Shown here: piece by piece, positions 8,630 through 17,162 of the stretch | Layout of the letters: each line of letters begins with the position of its first letter | Numbering within the stretch: the stretch's first letter is position 1 | Assembly: GCA_903898675.1 (NCBI GenBank) | Contig: CAIUGM010000033.1 | Location: 1-64,000, forward strand | Source of the DNA: an uncultured Verrucomicrobiota bacterium | GTDB lineage: Bacteria > Verrucomicrobiota > Verrucomicrobiia > Opitutales > Opitutaceae | Reading direction: 5' to 3' | Length of the DNA stretch: 64,000 nt | The notes under the pieces: generated by a model | Database searches by the model: none | What the model saw: the letters and a program-made list of their open reading frames with translations, nothing else | What the model was told of the DNA's origin: nothing | Program-made: the position numbers and the translations under genes

Positions 8630-11173
8630 TCAATCCTCGTCGCGATCGCCGGCCGGGTGCGCCTGGAAAAAAGCCGCGCGCAACGGCGCCGGCATCGGGT
8701 GGTCCGCGCCCTTGACCGAGCGCCAGATGATTTCGTTGAGCACAATGTCGTCCGCCCGGTCGGCCCCGCGGAAATCCATCCGCAGGGAAACCTTGGCGCC
8801 CCACGCCTCCTTGGGATTGCGCGCATCGAGATTCACCCGCGCCGGCACCGCGGTGAACGCCGTGAGGTCAGGCTGCGCCTGGAAGGACCCGAGCATCGGC
8901 CGCGCGGCCGCATCGTATTGGGACATGGGCTGCAGACCCAAGATTAGCTCGATCGTCCGCAGCATGCTGGTGGTCGAGTACAGGGACGAATCGATTTTTC
9001 CCCGGCGCGTGTAGGGGCTGATGACAAAGGCCGGGATCCGGTGGGCGTCCACGTGGTCGGGGCCGTTCTGGGCGTCATCCTCCAGCACAAAGATCGCGGT
9101 CTCGGCCCAGAACTTGGAATGTGAAACCGCCTCAATCACCTGGCCGAGCGCGAGGTCGTTGTCGGCCACGGCCGCCGTCGGGGTGACCGCGCCCGGCCGG
9201 GTGCCCTGGGTGTGGTCGGAACTCAGGCGGACAACTTGCAGGCGCGGCATCGCACCCTCCGCCTCGAAGCGGTGCAGCTCGGCGATGAAGCGGGCGCCCC
9301 GCTTCACGTCCGGGTAGTTCATGTCGAAGCCGCGGTAAGCTGGATCGATGTGGCCGCGCAAAATGGGCAGGCTGGGCTGCATGACCCCGGGGTCATTCCG
9401 GCCCTCGCTGACAAATTCCCCGTAACTGCGGTAAGTCAGCCCGGCCTCGGCCGCGCGGTTCCACAGGTAGCCGTTGGCCGGGTAGGCCACCGGAAATTCC
9501 CCTTCGCTCGGGTAGTTGATCTTGCCCCGCTGGTTGTGCCCGTAGTTCAGCGGCCACGCCTTCTCGACGAAATCAGTGGCGAACGCGCCCATCGACCACT
9601 CGTGGCCGTCGGCACTCACCTCGCCATCGGCATAGAAATTATCGAGCGTGACGAAGGCGCGGGCGAGCGCGTGCTGGTTCGGCGTCACGGTCTCGCCAAA
9701 AAGACAGAGCGAGGGATCGCCCTGGCCGCGGCCGAGGTCGCCCAAGATCTGGTCGTAGGTCCGGTTTTCCTTGATGACGTAGATCACGTATTTGATCGGG
9801 GAAGGGTCACCGATTTTCCCGGGGATCGGGCTGTCAGCGGGCCGCTCGTCCGGTTGGCCGCGCGGGCCGTTGAGAAAGGCGAGTCGGCTGAATTCGCCAA
9901 AACGCGCCGGCCGGTCCGCCACCGCCGGCAGATCCACAAAGGCCACCGTTCCCTGCATCAGCCCGCCGATGTACTGCTGCAGGTTCTCCGGGCGCGTGTC
10001 GCCGGGAAACGGACCGTGCGGGTTGGCCGGGGAGGCGAGGCCCTTGCCATTGGCGACCAGCAGGCGGCGGCCATCGGGACTCACGCGTACGGAGGTCGGA
10101 AACCAGCCGGTCGGAATAAAACCGAGCGAACGGCTGTGGCCGGGGTCTTCGATGCCGAAGATCGCGAGGTTGTTGTTGGTCGCGTTGGCCACAAACAGGA
10201 GCTGGCCGTCCGGGCTCAAAGCCAGGCTGTTGGGCATGGACCCGGGCGGGGCGGCTGGATCGAGCGAGGAGGAAAGTTTTTCCAGGACGCGGCCGTCCCT
10301 GACCCGGACGACCGACACGGTGTTGCGGTTGGCCTCGGCGACAAAGAGCCGCCCGTCCGCCGACAGCACCATCTCGTTGGGGTGTTCGCCCACCGGCCAG
10401 CGGGCCAGCTCGCGGCCGTTATCTGCATCGAGTACGAGCACGGCCGCCGCCGCCCAAAGGCTCACATACAGGCGGCCGTTTTTTTCGTCGGCGACGCAGG
10501 CGTAGGGGAAGGGCGCGTCCGGTGCATCGGACGGCTGCCAGCGCTGGCCCTGCGGATCGGTCACGGCCGGGCCCGAGGCCGGGGCCAGCGAAAGCTCCCA
10601 GAGACGACGCCCGTCCTTGGTGGAGATTTTTTCCACGCGCTGGCCCCAGGCCTCGGCGATGTAGAGCGCCCGGCCATTGGCCGACAGCGCGAGCCCGGCC
10701 GGCACGCCCTGTTCCTTGGGATCGCGCAGGGTCAGGACGCGCGGATGCGAAAGCACCCCGCGCTCAAAATCGAAAACGTGGATTACCTCGCCGCCCGCGC
10801 CGCTGACGAACAGCCGGCCGCCGTCGGGCGACCACGCGAGACCGTAGAAGGCCTCGTCAATCGCCTGCCGGGAAACCTCCGTCTCGGTCTCCGCGTCGAG
10901 AATGCGCACCTCGTGCCGGCTGTAACCGCAGTGGAGGACCGCCACGTAGCGGCCGGCCGGATGCAGCGCGAGATTCACCGGAAAATCGCCGACGGCCACC
11001 TGCCGCCCGACCGGCTGGATGGTCCACTGATTGGGCAGCAGCACCGAGCCGTCGGTCTGCCGGCCGGGCCACTGCGGTCCCGCGGCGGGACTCGCCGCCG
11101 CAGAAAGCCAGACTGAACAGAGCCCGGCGACCACCAGCGCCCGGGCGGATTTCCACGCAGAGAAAATCGACAT
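8630..11173 (-). CDS. Secreted YVTN beta-propeller fused to AcpA-type phosphoesterase
   Basis: An 847-residue two-domain protein. The ATG at 11173 gives a clean signal peptide (MSIFSAW... to LSAAASPA); two ATGs 9 and 12 bases upstream and a TTG further up are alternatives. The N-terminal half contains about seven 40-residue blades with motifs such as HPAGRYVAVLHCG, SPDGRRLLVANG and NEMVLSADGRLFVAEAN, as in YVTN/lactonase-like propellers. The C-terminal half is a phosphoesterase of the acid phosphatase/phospholipase C family, with metal-site segments KENRTYDQILGD, EVSADGHEWS and VLEDDAQNGPDHVDAH. The same fusion is widespread in Acidobacteria and Verrucomicrobia. It lies downstream of the SGNH hydrolase on the same strand. 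Its natural phosphoester is unknown. Confidence 0.88.
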   Translation of the reverse strand: MSIFSAWKSARALVVAGLCSVWLSAAASPAAGPQWPGRQTDGSVLLPNQWTIQPVGRQVAVGDFPVNLALHPAGRYVAVLHCGYSRHEVRILDAETETEVSRQAIDEAFYGLAWSPDGGRLFVSGAGGEVIHVFDFERGVLSHPRVLTLRDPKEQGVPAGLALSANGRALYIAEAWGQRVEKISTKDGRRLWELSLAPASGPAVTDPQGQRWQPSDAPDAPFPYACVADEKNGRLYVSLWAAAAVLVLDADNGRELARWPVGEHPNEMVLSADGRLFVAEANRNTVSVVRVRDGRVLEKLSSSLDPAAPPGSMPNSLALSPDGQLLFVANATNNNLAIFGIEDPGHSRSLGFIPTGWFPTSVRVSPDGRRLLVANGKGLASPANPHGPFPGDTRPENLQQYIGGLMQGTVAFVDLPAVADRPARFGEFSRLAFLNGPRGQPDERPADSPIPGKIGDPSPIKYVIYVIKENRTYDQILGDLGRGQGDPSLCLFGETVTPNQHALARAFVTLDNFYADGEVSADGHEWSMGAFATDFVEKAWPLNYGHNQRGKINYPSEGEFPVAYPANGYLWNRAAEAGLTYRSYGEFVSEGRNDPGVMQPSLPILRGHIDPAYRGFDMNYPDVKRGARFIAELHRFEAEGAMPRLQVVRLSSDHTQGTRPGAVTPTAAVADNDLALGQVIEAVSHSKFWAETAIFVLEDDAQNGPDHVDAHRIPAFVISPYTRRGKIDSSLYSTTSMLRTIELILGLQPMSQYDAAARPMLGSFQAQPDLTAFTAVPARVNLDARNPKEAWGAKVSLRMDFRGADRADDIVLNEIIWRSVKGADHPMPAPLRAAFFQAHPAGDRDED

Positions 11174-11259
11174 GCCTGACATCATACCACCGGACCGACC
11201 GAACGGCGAGTGACAATCCGGCAACCACCCGTGGTTGGATCGATGGGCTGCGGGCAGGT

Positions 11260-12504
11260 TCAGGGAACCATGATCACCTGATAGTGCCGCGGCTTCGGCT
11301 TGATCCCGGCGGAACGGGCGCGCTGGTCGGATTCATCCCGGGCCGCCAACACCTCCGCGGCGGCGCTCAAGCCCGGGTCACTGCCGGCCGCGAACTGCAG
11401 GCCGCGCCGCACCCGTTGCACTTCGTGTCCGTTTTCCGCACCCCAGCGGACCGAGAAGGCCTGCCAGCGCATCGGGGTATTCTCGCGCGCGAGATTCACG
11501 CCGCCGGCCAGTTCGCCCGCGTTGAAAGTACCGATCTGCTCGTCATCAATCCGGACTTCATACCGGCCGGCCGGCAGACCCGTGATAACCAGCGGCTCAT
11601 CATCAAGTGATTCCAGCCGCGCTCCCGCCATTTGCGCCAACTCCGTATCGCCATCGGTCCAGTTCAGTGGCAGCGACAGAGCCTCGTCGAGTTCACTCCA
11701 TTCGATCTTACCCGGCGCAATTGACAATGCGGTGACCTGGGTGCGCTCTGCGTTGACCAGCTTGCCCGCCTGGGCATCAAGCTGGACGCGGGCCACCAGC
11801 GCGGGCGCATGCCAGGCCCGCAACAGGGTCGCGGCCATAATCAGGTGGCCGGCCGGACCCGGATGCACCCGGTCCGGGAGAATCTGCCGGGCGAGTCCGC
11901 GACTATCCTTGGCGACGGCCCGGATGCCGTCGTTCACCGCCTGTCCGAAATCGATCACCTCCAACTGCTGCTCCCGGCCGATCGCCGTGACGGCTTCGCC
12001 CAGCTGGCGGAGCGTCTCATCGTAACCCGGATCGAAATCCGGTGCGCGGGCCAGGTCGTCGAACGGGGACGTCCGGATCAAATAAATCCGCACGCCCGGC
12101 AGTGCCGCCTTCAGCTTCACGACCATCGCCCGCAACCGCTCGGTGAATCCCGTCAGGGTCGCAGCGTCCAGTTTCCGGTACCCACCGTCGTTCATGCCCA
12201 GCATGATCGTCACGACCGTGGGCTTGAGACTGATGACATCGCGCTCGAGCCGGAGGCCGACGTCCCCCGACCCGCCGCCCTTGGTTGTGTCACCGCCGAC
12301 CCCGGCGTTATAAAATCGCAGGTCCCAGGCGGGAAACCGGCTGCGGGCATACGCCTCGACCAGCCGGGTGTAGCCGCCGTTCTGCGTGATGCTGTCGCCA
12401 TAAAAAACCACGCGATCACCATCATGGAGGGCAAAGCCCGGCGCCGTTTCCTGGGCGCGCGCCGCAGCCAGACCGCAAAGCAAAATCAGGGTAAGCAGTT
12501 TCAT
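11260..12504 (-). CDS. Secreted SGNH/GDSL-family hydrolase
   Basis: A 414-residue exported esterase. The ATG at 12504 gives signal peptide MKLLTLILLCGLAAARAQ. SGNH block I is YGDSITQNGGY with the catalytic serine, block II has the glycine in YNAGVGGDTT, block III is MLGMNDGGY with the oxyanion asparagine, and block V is DRVHPGPAGH with the Asp-x-x-His pair. Beyond about residue 225 a further region of roughly 190 residues looks like a beta-sandwich accessory domain. The organisation resembles plant-polymer deacetylases and rhamnogalacturonan acetylesterases. It sits 67 bases below the P450 gene and 86 above the propeller-phosphoesterase, all on the minus strand. Confidence 0.88.
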   Translation of the reverse strand: MKLLTLILLCGLAAARAQETAPGFALHDGDRVVFYGDSITQNGGYTRLVEAYARSRFPAWDLRFYNAGVGGDTTKGGGSGDVGLRLERDVISLKPTVVTIMLGMNDGGYRKLDAATLTGFTERLRAMVVKLKAALPGVRIYLIRTSPFDDLARAPDFDPGYDETLRQLGEAVTAIGREQQLEVIDFGQAVNDGIRAVAKDSRGLARQILPDRVHPGPAGHLIMAATLLRAWHAPALVARVQLDAQAGKLVNAERTQVTALSIAPGKIEWSELDEALSLPLNWTDGDTELAQMAGARLESLDDEPLVITGLPAGRYEVRIDDEQIGTFNAGELAGGVNLARENTPMRWQAFSVRWGAENGHEVQRVRRGLQFAAGSDPGLSAAAEVLAARDESDQRARSAGIKPKPRHYQVIMVP

Positions 12505-12571
12505 GTCCGGCAAGTCTGAACGCAGGATGGCCCGCGAGGCAAACGATTGCTGGCCGGCCCGGCTGGTCCGC

Positions 12572-13714
12572 CTACCGGGGCGCGAGCCTGACCTTCAAGG
12601 ACTCGAAGCCGGCCAGGCGGTGGTAACTCGCTTCCTCTTCGACCCGCTCCACGGCTTCCAGCACGGTGATGCTTCCGACCCGCTCGGTGCATTTCTGGAG
12701 CAAGGTGCGGACCAGCAGTCGGGCGTGGGGGGCGCCCAGGCAGACATGCGCCCCGATCCCGAACGCCAGGTGGGGATTGGGTTTGCGGTCGAGCCGGACT
12801 TCCCCGGGTTCAGGAAAGGCCGTCTCATCCTGATTGGCGGAAGCCCAGCAGAGCGAAACGCGGTCGCCGGCCTTCACGCTCACGCCTTTCACCTCGGTGT
12901 CCACCGGGCACACCCGCCCGATGTGGGTCAGCGGGCTGATGACGCGGAAAAATTCCTCGCTCGCATGCACGATGCGCGACGGATCCTGGCGCAGGAACTC
13001 CAGGGCCTCCGGGCGCCGGCCGAGATAGGCCATGACGGACGAGACCGTGTGGATGATGGTGTCGCGGCCGCCGGCGAAGGTCAGGTTGGCGAAGCCCATC
13101 ATCTCCTCGCGCGTCAGGAGCCGCCCGCGAAACGTGGCCTGCGTGAGGGCGCTGAAAAAATCTTCGCCGGGTTTTTCCGCCGCGCGATCCAGCTGCTGCT
13201 GCAGGTAAGCCTCCAGGGCGGCCCCCTTCTTTTTGCCATCGCCGCCGTCGCGAAACACATGGATGCCCCAGCCGATCCACGTCTCGGCCTCCGCCTCGGG
13301 CAGGTTGAGGAGGTGCGTCAGTGCGCGGGACTGCAGCGGCAGCGCGAATTCCCGGACCACCTCGATCGACGTGCGGTTCATCGCGTCGGCCAGCATGCCC
13401 TCGATCAGCGCCTCCACCCGGGCCACCACCGCGTGATCCTTCGCCCGCCGGAAGAACGGCTCGACGATGTCGCGGTACTCGGTGTGCTCCGGGGGATTGG
13501 TCTCGATCGGCAGCTGGCGCATCGTGCGGACATCCTCCTCCGCGGGGATCGGCACGCGGCACGGCGCGTCCGAGCTGAACGTCGCCCAATCCTTCGCCGC
13601 CTGGCGCACGTCGGCATGGCGGAGCAGCATGGGGATTTGCTCCCCTTGGAATTCACCCACGAGGACACCGGACTTCAGGCGTTGCTCGCGGAAGGGATCA
13701 GGAACTGGGTTCAT
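12572..13714 (-). CDS. Cytochrome P450
   Basis: A 380-residue soluble bacterial class I P450. The ATG at 13714 (MNPVPDPFREQRL) is preferred over an upstream extension that resembles nothing. The oxygen-activating I-helix reads FAGGRDTIIH, the K-helix ExxR is in ASEEFFRVISP, and the haem-binding loop is AFGIGAHVCLGAPHARL with the axial cysteine. It is a little shorter than typical CYPs (about 400), but all key residues are present. No ferredoxin or ferredoxin reductase gene is nearby, so electrons must come from elsewhere; the divergent nitroreductase-family flavoenzyme at 13899 is the only redox neighbour. The substrate cannot be told. Confidence 0.92.
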   Translation of the reverse strand: MNPVPDPFREQRLKSGVLVGEFQGEQIPMLLRHADVRQAAKDWATFSSDAPCRVPIPAEEDVRTMRQLPIETNPPEHTEYRDIVEPFFRRAKDHAVVARVEALIEGMLADAMNRTSIEVVREFALPLQSRALTHLLNLPEAEAETWIGWGIHVFRDGGDGKKKGAALEAYLQQQLDRAAEKPGEDFFSALTQATFRGRLLTREEMMGFANLTFAGGRDTIIHTVSSVMAYLGRRPEALEFLRQDPSRIVHASEEFFRVISPLTHIGRVCPVDTEVKGVSVKAGDRVSLCWASANQDETAFPEPGEVRLDRKPNPHLAFGIGAHVCLGAPHARLLVRTLLQKCTERVGSITVLEAVERVEEEASYHRLAGFESLKVRLAPR

Positions 13715-13861
13715 GGGGCTGGGGGTTGCCGCTGGACGAAAGCAATGGGGCTGACTTTCTGCTTCCACGGTCGTCCTGCGGAAGGCACGGAGCAAGGCGC
13801 AATCCGGGTGAAAACGTCCGGGAGGCACTGCGCATTCCTTGTTAAATCTCCTGCCCGCGCT

Positions 13862-13890
13862 TTGACAAAGCCGACCGGCGGCATTCCGTC
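13862..13890 (+). promoter_or_regulatory. Candidate promoter of the nitroreductase gene
   Basis: TTGACA at 13862-13867 is a perfect -35 box. A weak -10-like TCCGTC follows after 17 bp and ends 8 bases before the ATG at 13899. The -10 resembles the TCCCAT boxes of the UnbV genes more than TATAAT. The implied leader is very short. Confidence 0.35.
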
Positions 13891-13898
13891 ATCCGTCC

Positions 13899-14549
13899 AT
13901 GACCCCCATCTCCGCTGCCACGCTCTCGTCCGCCCTTCACTGGCGCTACGCCACCAAGAAATTTGATCCGGCCAGGAAAATCCCGGCCGACACCTGGACC
14001 GCCCTGGAGCAGGCCCTGGTGCTGGCCCCTTCCAGCTACGGCCTGCAGCCCTGGAAATTCATCGTGGTCCGCGACCCCGCCAAGCTCGAGCAGCTGTCGG
14101 CGGCCGCGTACGGCCAGCGGCAACCGGCCGACTGTTCCCACTTCGTGGTCTTTGCCGTCCGCAAGAATTACAGCGAGGCGGACCTGGCGCACTTCATCGC
14201 CCGCACGGCGGAAGTCCGCGGGACCACGCCCGACGCCCTGAAGGGCTACTCCGACATCATCACGGGCAGCCTGGTGCGCGCCCGGCAGGCCGGTTACCTC
14301 GACACCTGGATGGGCAAGCAGGCTTACATTGCCCTCGGCCAGTTTCTCACCTCCGCCGCGCTGCTCGGCATCGACACCTGCCCGATGGAGGGCATCGAGC
14401 CGGCGAAGTTCGACGAGATCCTTGGCCTGCCCGCCCTCGGCTACACCACCCTCTGCGCCGCCCCCGCCGGCTACCGCGCGACCGATGACAAATATGCCGC
14501 GCTGCCCAAGGTCCGCTTCGAGGCAAATGAAGTGATCATTCACGCGTGA
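13899..14549 (+). CDS. NfsB-type NAD(P)H-dependent nitroreductase family flavoprotein
   Basis: A 216-residue FMN enzyme that reduces nitro compounds, quinones or pterins with NAD(P)H. The start HWRYATKKFDP followed by SSYGLQPWKFIVV is the classic N-terminal FMN-binding signature of E. coli NfsB-like enzymes, and DTWMGKQAYIALGQFL and CPMEGIEPAKFDEILGL are the matching later blocks. Length equals that of NfsB (217), and the protein should be a cytoplasmic homodimer. It is divergent from the P450 gene with 184 bases between the two starts. The physiological substrate is unknown. Confidence 0.92.
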   Translation: MTPISAATLSSALHWRYATKKFDPARKIPADTWTALEQALVLAPSSYGLQPWKFIVVRDPAKLEQLSAAAYGQRQPADCSHFVVFAVRKNYSEADLAHFIARTAEVRGTTPDALKGYSDIITGSLVRARQAGYLDTWMGKQAYIALGQFLTSAALLGIDTCPMEGIEPAKFDEILGLPALGYTTLCAAPAGYRATDDKYAALPKVRFEANEVIIHA

Positions 14550-14616
14550 ACCCCAGACTGAGCAGCGCGCTTGCCTGGCTAAAAATCCCGCGAGGCGACT
14601 GACACGCCGAAACCAG

Positions 14617-17043
14617 CTAGAGCCGGCTGCGCAGGTCGGCCGGCAAAAGCTCGAGCGCCTGGTCCCGCAGGCGCTGGTCGGTGATGGCCAGGCTGTACGC
14701 CTTGCCGAGCACCTGCAGCCGGAAGAGTGAAACGGTGGTGAGCGAACGCAGTTTCGCGTCGTCCGCCTCGGCCAGGCAGCGCCGCACCTGCTCGCGGGCG
14801 AGCTCCGGCAACTTGGCGCGCGCGAGCACCACCGCGAGACTGGCCCGCCGGTCCCACGGCAACCCGCGGTCGGCGCCGGCGGTCAGCCGCCGCCGCAGCG
14901 ATTCAAGCGTGCGGTCGAAGCCGGCGCGATCGCCGCGCGCGAGATCCACCTGCGCCCGGGCCGTCAGCGCGCCGAGATCGGCCGGATACCGCCGCAAGAC
15001 CTGCGCCACCGCCGTCGCCTGCTCAAGGTCGCCCATCTCGACAAAGTATTCCGCCGTCCGGCTCAGCGCCGCGGCATCGTCCTGGTCCTCGACCACCTCG
15101 AGGATCTTGACCGACTGCCCCTCGAATCCCGGGATGACCGGGAGCTGGTAAGGCACCGGCTTGAGCCAGGGCGGCAGCCGCCAGTTTGTGATCCGCTCGA
15201 AAAATGTGCCCTCGATCTTGCCGATGCCCATGCGTGTGTAGGCATCGAGGTAGTTATCCCAGGACGGAATGATGATATGCGTCACCCCGCGCTGGTCGAT
15301 CAACTCCTTTGCCTCCTCGAGCGTTGACGCACTGACGATCCGGATGGCCGCCCCGAGCCCGTCGAGGTTTTCCCGGCTGAGGGTCGCCAGCCCGCGCACC
15401 CCGCCGTAGTAATAAAGGGTAACGGTTTGGTTATGCGGCGCCAGGATCACCGCCCCGTCAGGCCCGGCATGCACTGCCAGCCAGCGGGCCAGGTCCCGCT
15501 CCACCAGGCCCAGGATTTCGGATTCATCGAGGACATTCTTGTCGCCGGCCGGCCCGGAGGGCGCGACCTGGACGGCGCCCAGCAGGAAGACCGCCGCCAG
15601 CAGTGCGGCCCAGAGCGAAAGCACCAGCCGTGGTCGCAGGAAATCGCGCCAAGCCGCCGTCGCCGCGACCAACAGGACGAGCAGCAGCGCATCGACCGTG
15701 TGCCACCAGCTGAGCTGGTGGCCGGCAAATCCCATGGCGACTCCCATCGGGAGCAATGCGATCGCCAGTGAAACCCGGCCCGCCAGCGCCGTGCGCCGGC
15801 GCCAGATCAACCAGGCGGCCGGCAAGATCAGGAACGCCGGCGCCAGCGTGGCGCACGCGCGCGGGGTGAGACCGTCATGGATCAACCAAGCCCAGAGATT
15901 CGCGGTCGGGGTGTCGCCGGGCAGGCGGGTCAGGCGGAACGCCGGCAGATTTGCATCGAGAAAACCCCAGCTGTGGGTCCGCCACAGCGCAAAAGGCAGG
16001 GCGAGAAATGCGGCGGCAAATATCACCCCGAGGCCGATGGTGCGCAGGTCACGCCGGGGGGCCTGGCCCTGAACCCAGCCCGCCGCCGCCGCCAGCAAGG
16101 CGCCGCCACCCAACCAGGCGAGGCCGTAGAGCGGGTGCACGACCCTTAATTCCCATGATCCCAGATGGGCGGGAAAATACTCCGCCAGGTACCCCGCAAA
16201 CGTGGCGGTCGCCCCGCCCAGGGCCCAGGCCAGCCACGGCAATTTTACCGCCGTCGCCTGACCCCGCGCCACCCACGCCGCGAGCAATCCGCCGAGGGCG
16301 ATGCCGCCAAGGACCGGCGCCTGGACGGCCACCCCGATCCAGAGTCCGAGTCCGCCGGCGATGCCGCCGAGGAAAAACCAGCGGCGGGCGCTGCGCTCCC
16401 TCGACGCGGCGGTGCCATGTGCCGCCCTGGCTCCGGCCAGCAGCAGCAGCACGCTCCAGCATACCGCGACCTGCCCGAGCCCGGCATCGTCGGGTGCACC
16501 CGGCAGGAACCCTGCGCCAAACGGGAAAAGGGTCACGGCTCCCGCCGCCAGCAAGGCGGCCGGCCAGGCACCGAACTGCCACGCCACGAAGATTGTCCCG
16601 CCGATGAGGAGCAGCAACAGCAGCAGCGGGTCGGCGATCAGGGCCGCGCGTTCGAGGGCCGCGCTGATCGGCCGGCCGGAAACTGACCGGTCAATCCACG
16701 CGATAGCACCAAGCCACCACCGGTAAGGTGAGGCCGCATCGACGGCCCGGCCATAGGGCGCATTTTCGTAGTCGATATGCCGCACCCGCCACGTCCGCTG
16801 GGCGAACATTTGCTGCGTCTGGTCGAGCCATTCGTAACTGGCATTCTCATGCCCCGGCACGATCAAGCGCGTCTGGGCCCCGGCCGGGGCGGCCTGTTCG
16901 GCCGTGGCCGAAACATATTCCACCCGGCGGGCCCGGAGCGCACCGGTCCAGACGAGAAAGGTCACGGCCCCGAGCAGGACCGCCACCCAGGCAAGGGCGG
17001 AAAATCGGAAGGGCTGGCTCACTGGGGTCGGTGCGTTGGCCAC
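14617..17043 (-). CDS. GT-C-like multi-pass membrane protein, copy A
   Basis: An 808-residue inner-membrane protein. A first hydrophobic helix (about 15-33) is followed by a large extracytoplasmic loop with EWLDQTQQMF, HIDYENAPYGR and ASPYRWWLGAIAW, resembling the first loop of STT3/PMT-type GT-C glycosyltransferases, where acidic residues bind metal and lipid donor. About ten further hydrophobic segments run to roughly residue 500. The last 300 residues are soluble: an alpha/beta part (AVILAPHNQTVTLYYYGGVRG, THIIIPSWDNYLD) and a TPR-like helical tail. It is divergent from the first UnbV gene (119 bases between starts) and has a close paralogue at 24608-27052 in the same relation to another UnbV gene. 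Glycosyltransferase activity is inference only. Confidence 0.75.
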   Translation of the reverse strand: MANAPTPVSQPFRFSALAWVAVLLGAVTFLVWTGALRARRVEYVSATAEQAAPAGAQTRLIVPGHENASYEWLDQTQQMFAQRTWRVRHIDYENAPYGRAVDAASPYRWWLGAIAWIDRSVSGRPISAALERAALIADPLLLLLLLIGGTIFVAWQFGAWPAALLAAGAVTLFPFGAGFLPGAPDDAGLGQVAVCWSVLLLLAGARAAHGTAASRERSARRWFFLGGIAGGLGLWIGVAVQAPVLGGIALGGLLAAWVARGQATAVKLPWLAWALGGATATFAGYLAEYFPAHLGSWELRVVHPLYGLAWLGGGALLAAAAGWVQGQAPRRDLRTIGLGVIFAAAFLALPFALWRTHSWGFLDANLPAFRLTRLPGDTPTANLWAWLIHDGLTPRACATLAPAFLILPAAWLIWRRRTALAGRVSLAIALLPMGVAMGFAGHQLSWWHTVDALLLVLLVAATAAWRDFLRPRLVLSLWAALLAAVFLLGAVQVAPSGPAGDKNVLDESEILGLVERDLARWLAVHAGPDGAVILAPHNQTVTLYYYGGVRGLATLSRENLDGLGAAIRIVSASTLEEAKELIDQRGVTHIIIPSWDNYLDAYTRMGIGKIEGTFFERITNWRLPPWLKPVPYQLPVIPGFEGQSVKILEVVEDQDDAAALSRTAEYFVEMGDLEQATAVAQVLRRYPADLGALTARAQVDLARGDRAGFDRTLESLRRRLTAGADRGLPWDRRASLAVVLARAKLPELAREQVRRCLAEADDAKLRSLTTVSLFRLQVLGKAYSLAITDQRLRDQALELLPADLRSRL

Positions 17044-17121
17044 GGGTCGGAGCCGGCATGCAATTGCACGCGAAAGCAGCGCGCAAGCAAAGTTCTGTCA
17101 CGCGTCCCGGATCGGGAAACC

Positions 17122-17150
17122 TTGACTCTCCCGAGGGGGGTTCGTCCCAT
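17122..17150 (+). promoter_or_regulatory. Conserved promoter of UnbV gene copy 1
   Basis: TTGACT (17122-17127), a 17-bp spacer and TCCCAT (17145-17150), ending 12 bases before the ATG at 17163. The same layout precedes copies 2 and 3. No Shine-Dalgarno sequence fits in the remaining leader. Confidence 0.5.
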
Positions 17151-17162
17151 TCGGGCCGCACG

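Noticed and set aside
16728-17162. In-frame 5' extension of UnbV copy 1 starting inside membrane protein A.
   Set aside because: Extension overlaps the divergent gene, resembles nothing, and the aligned start and promoter of copy 2 point to the ATG at 17163.
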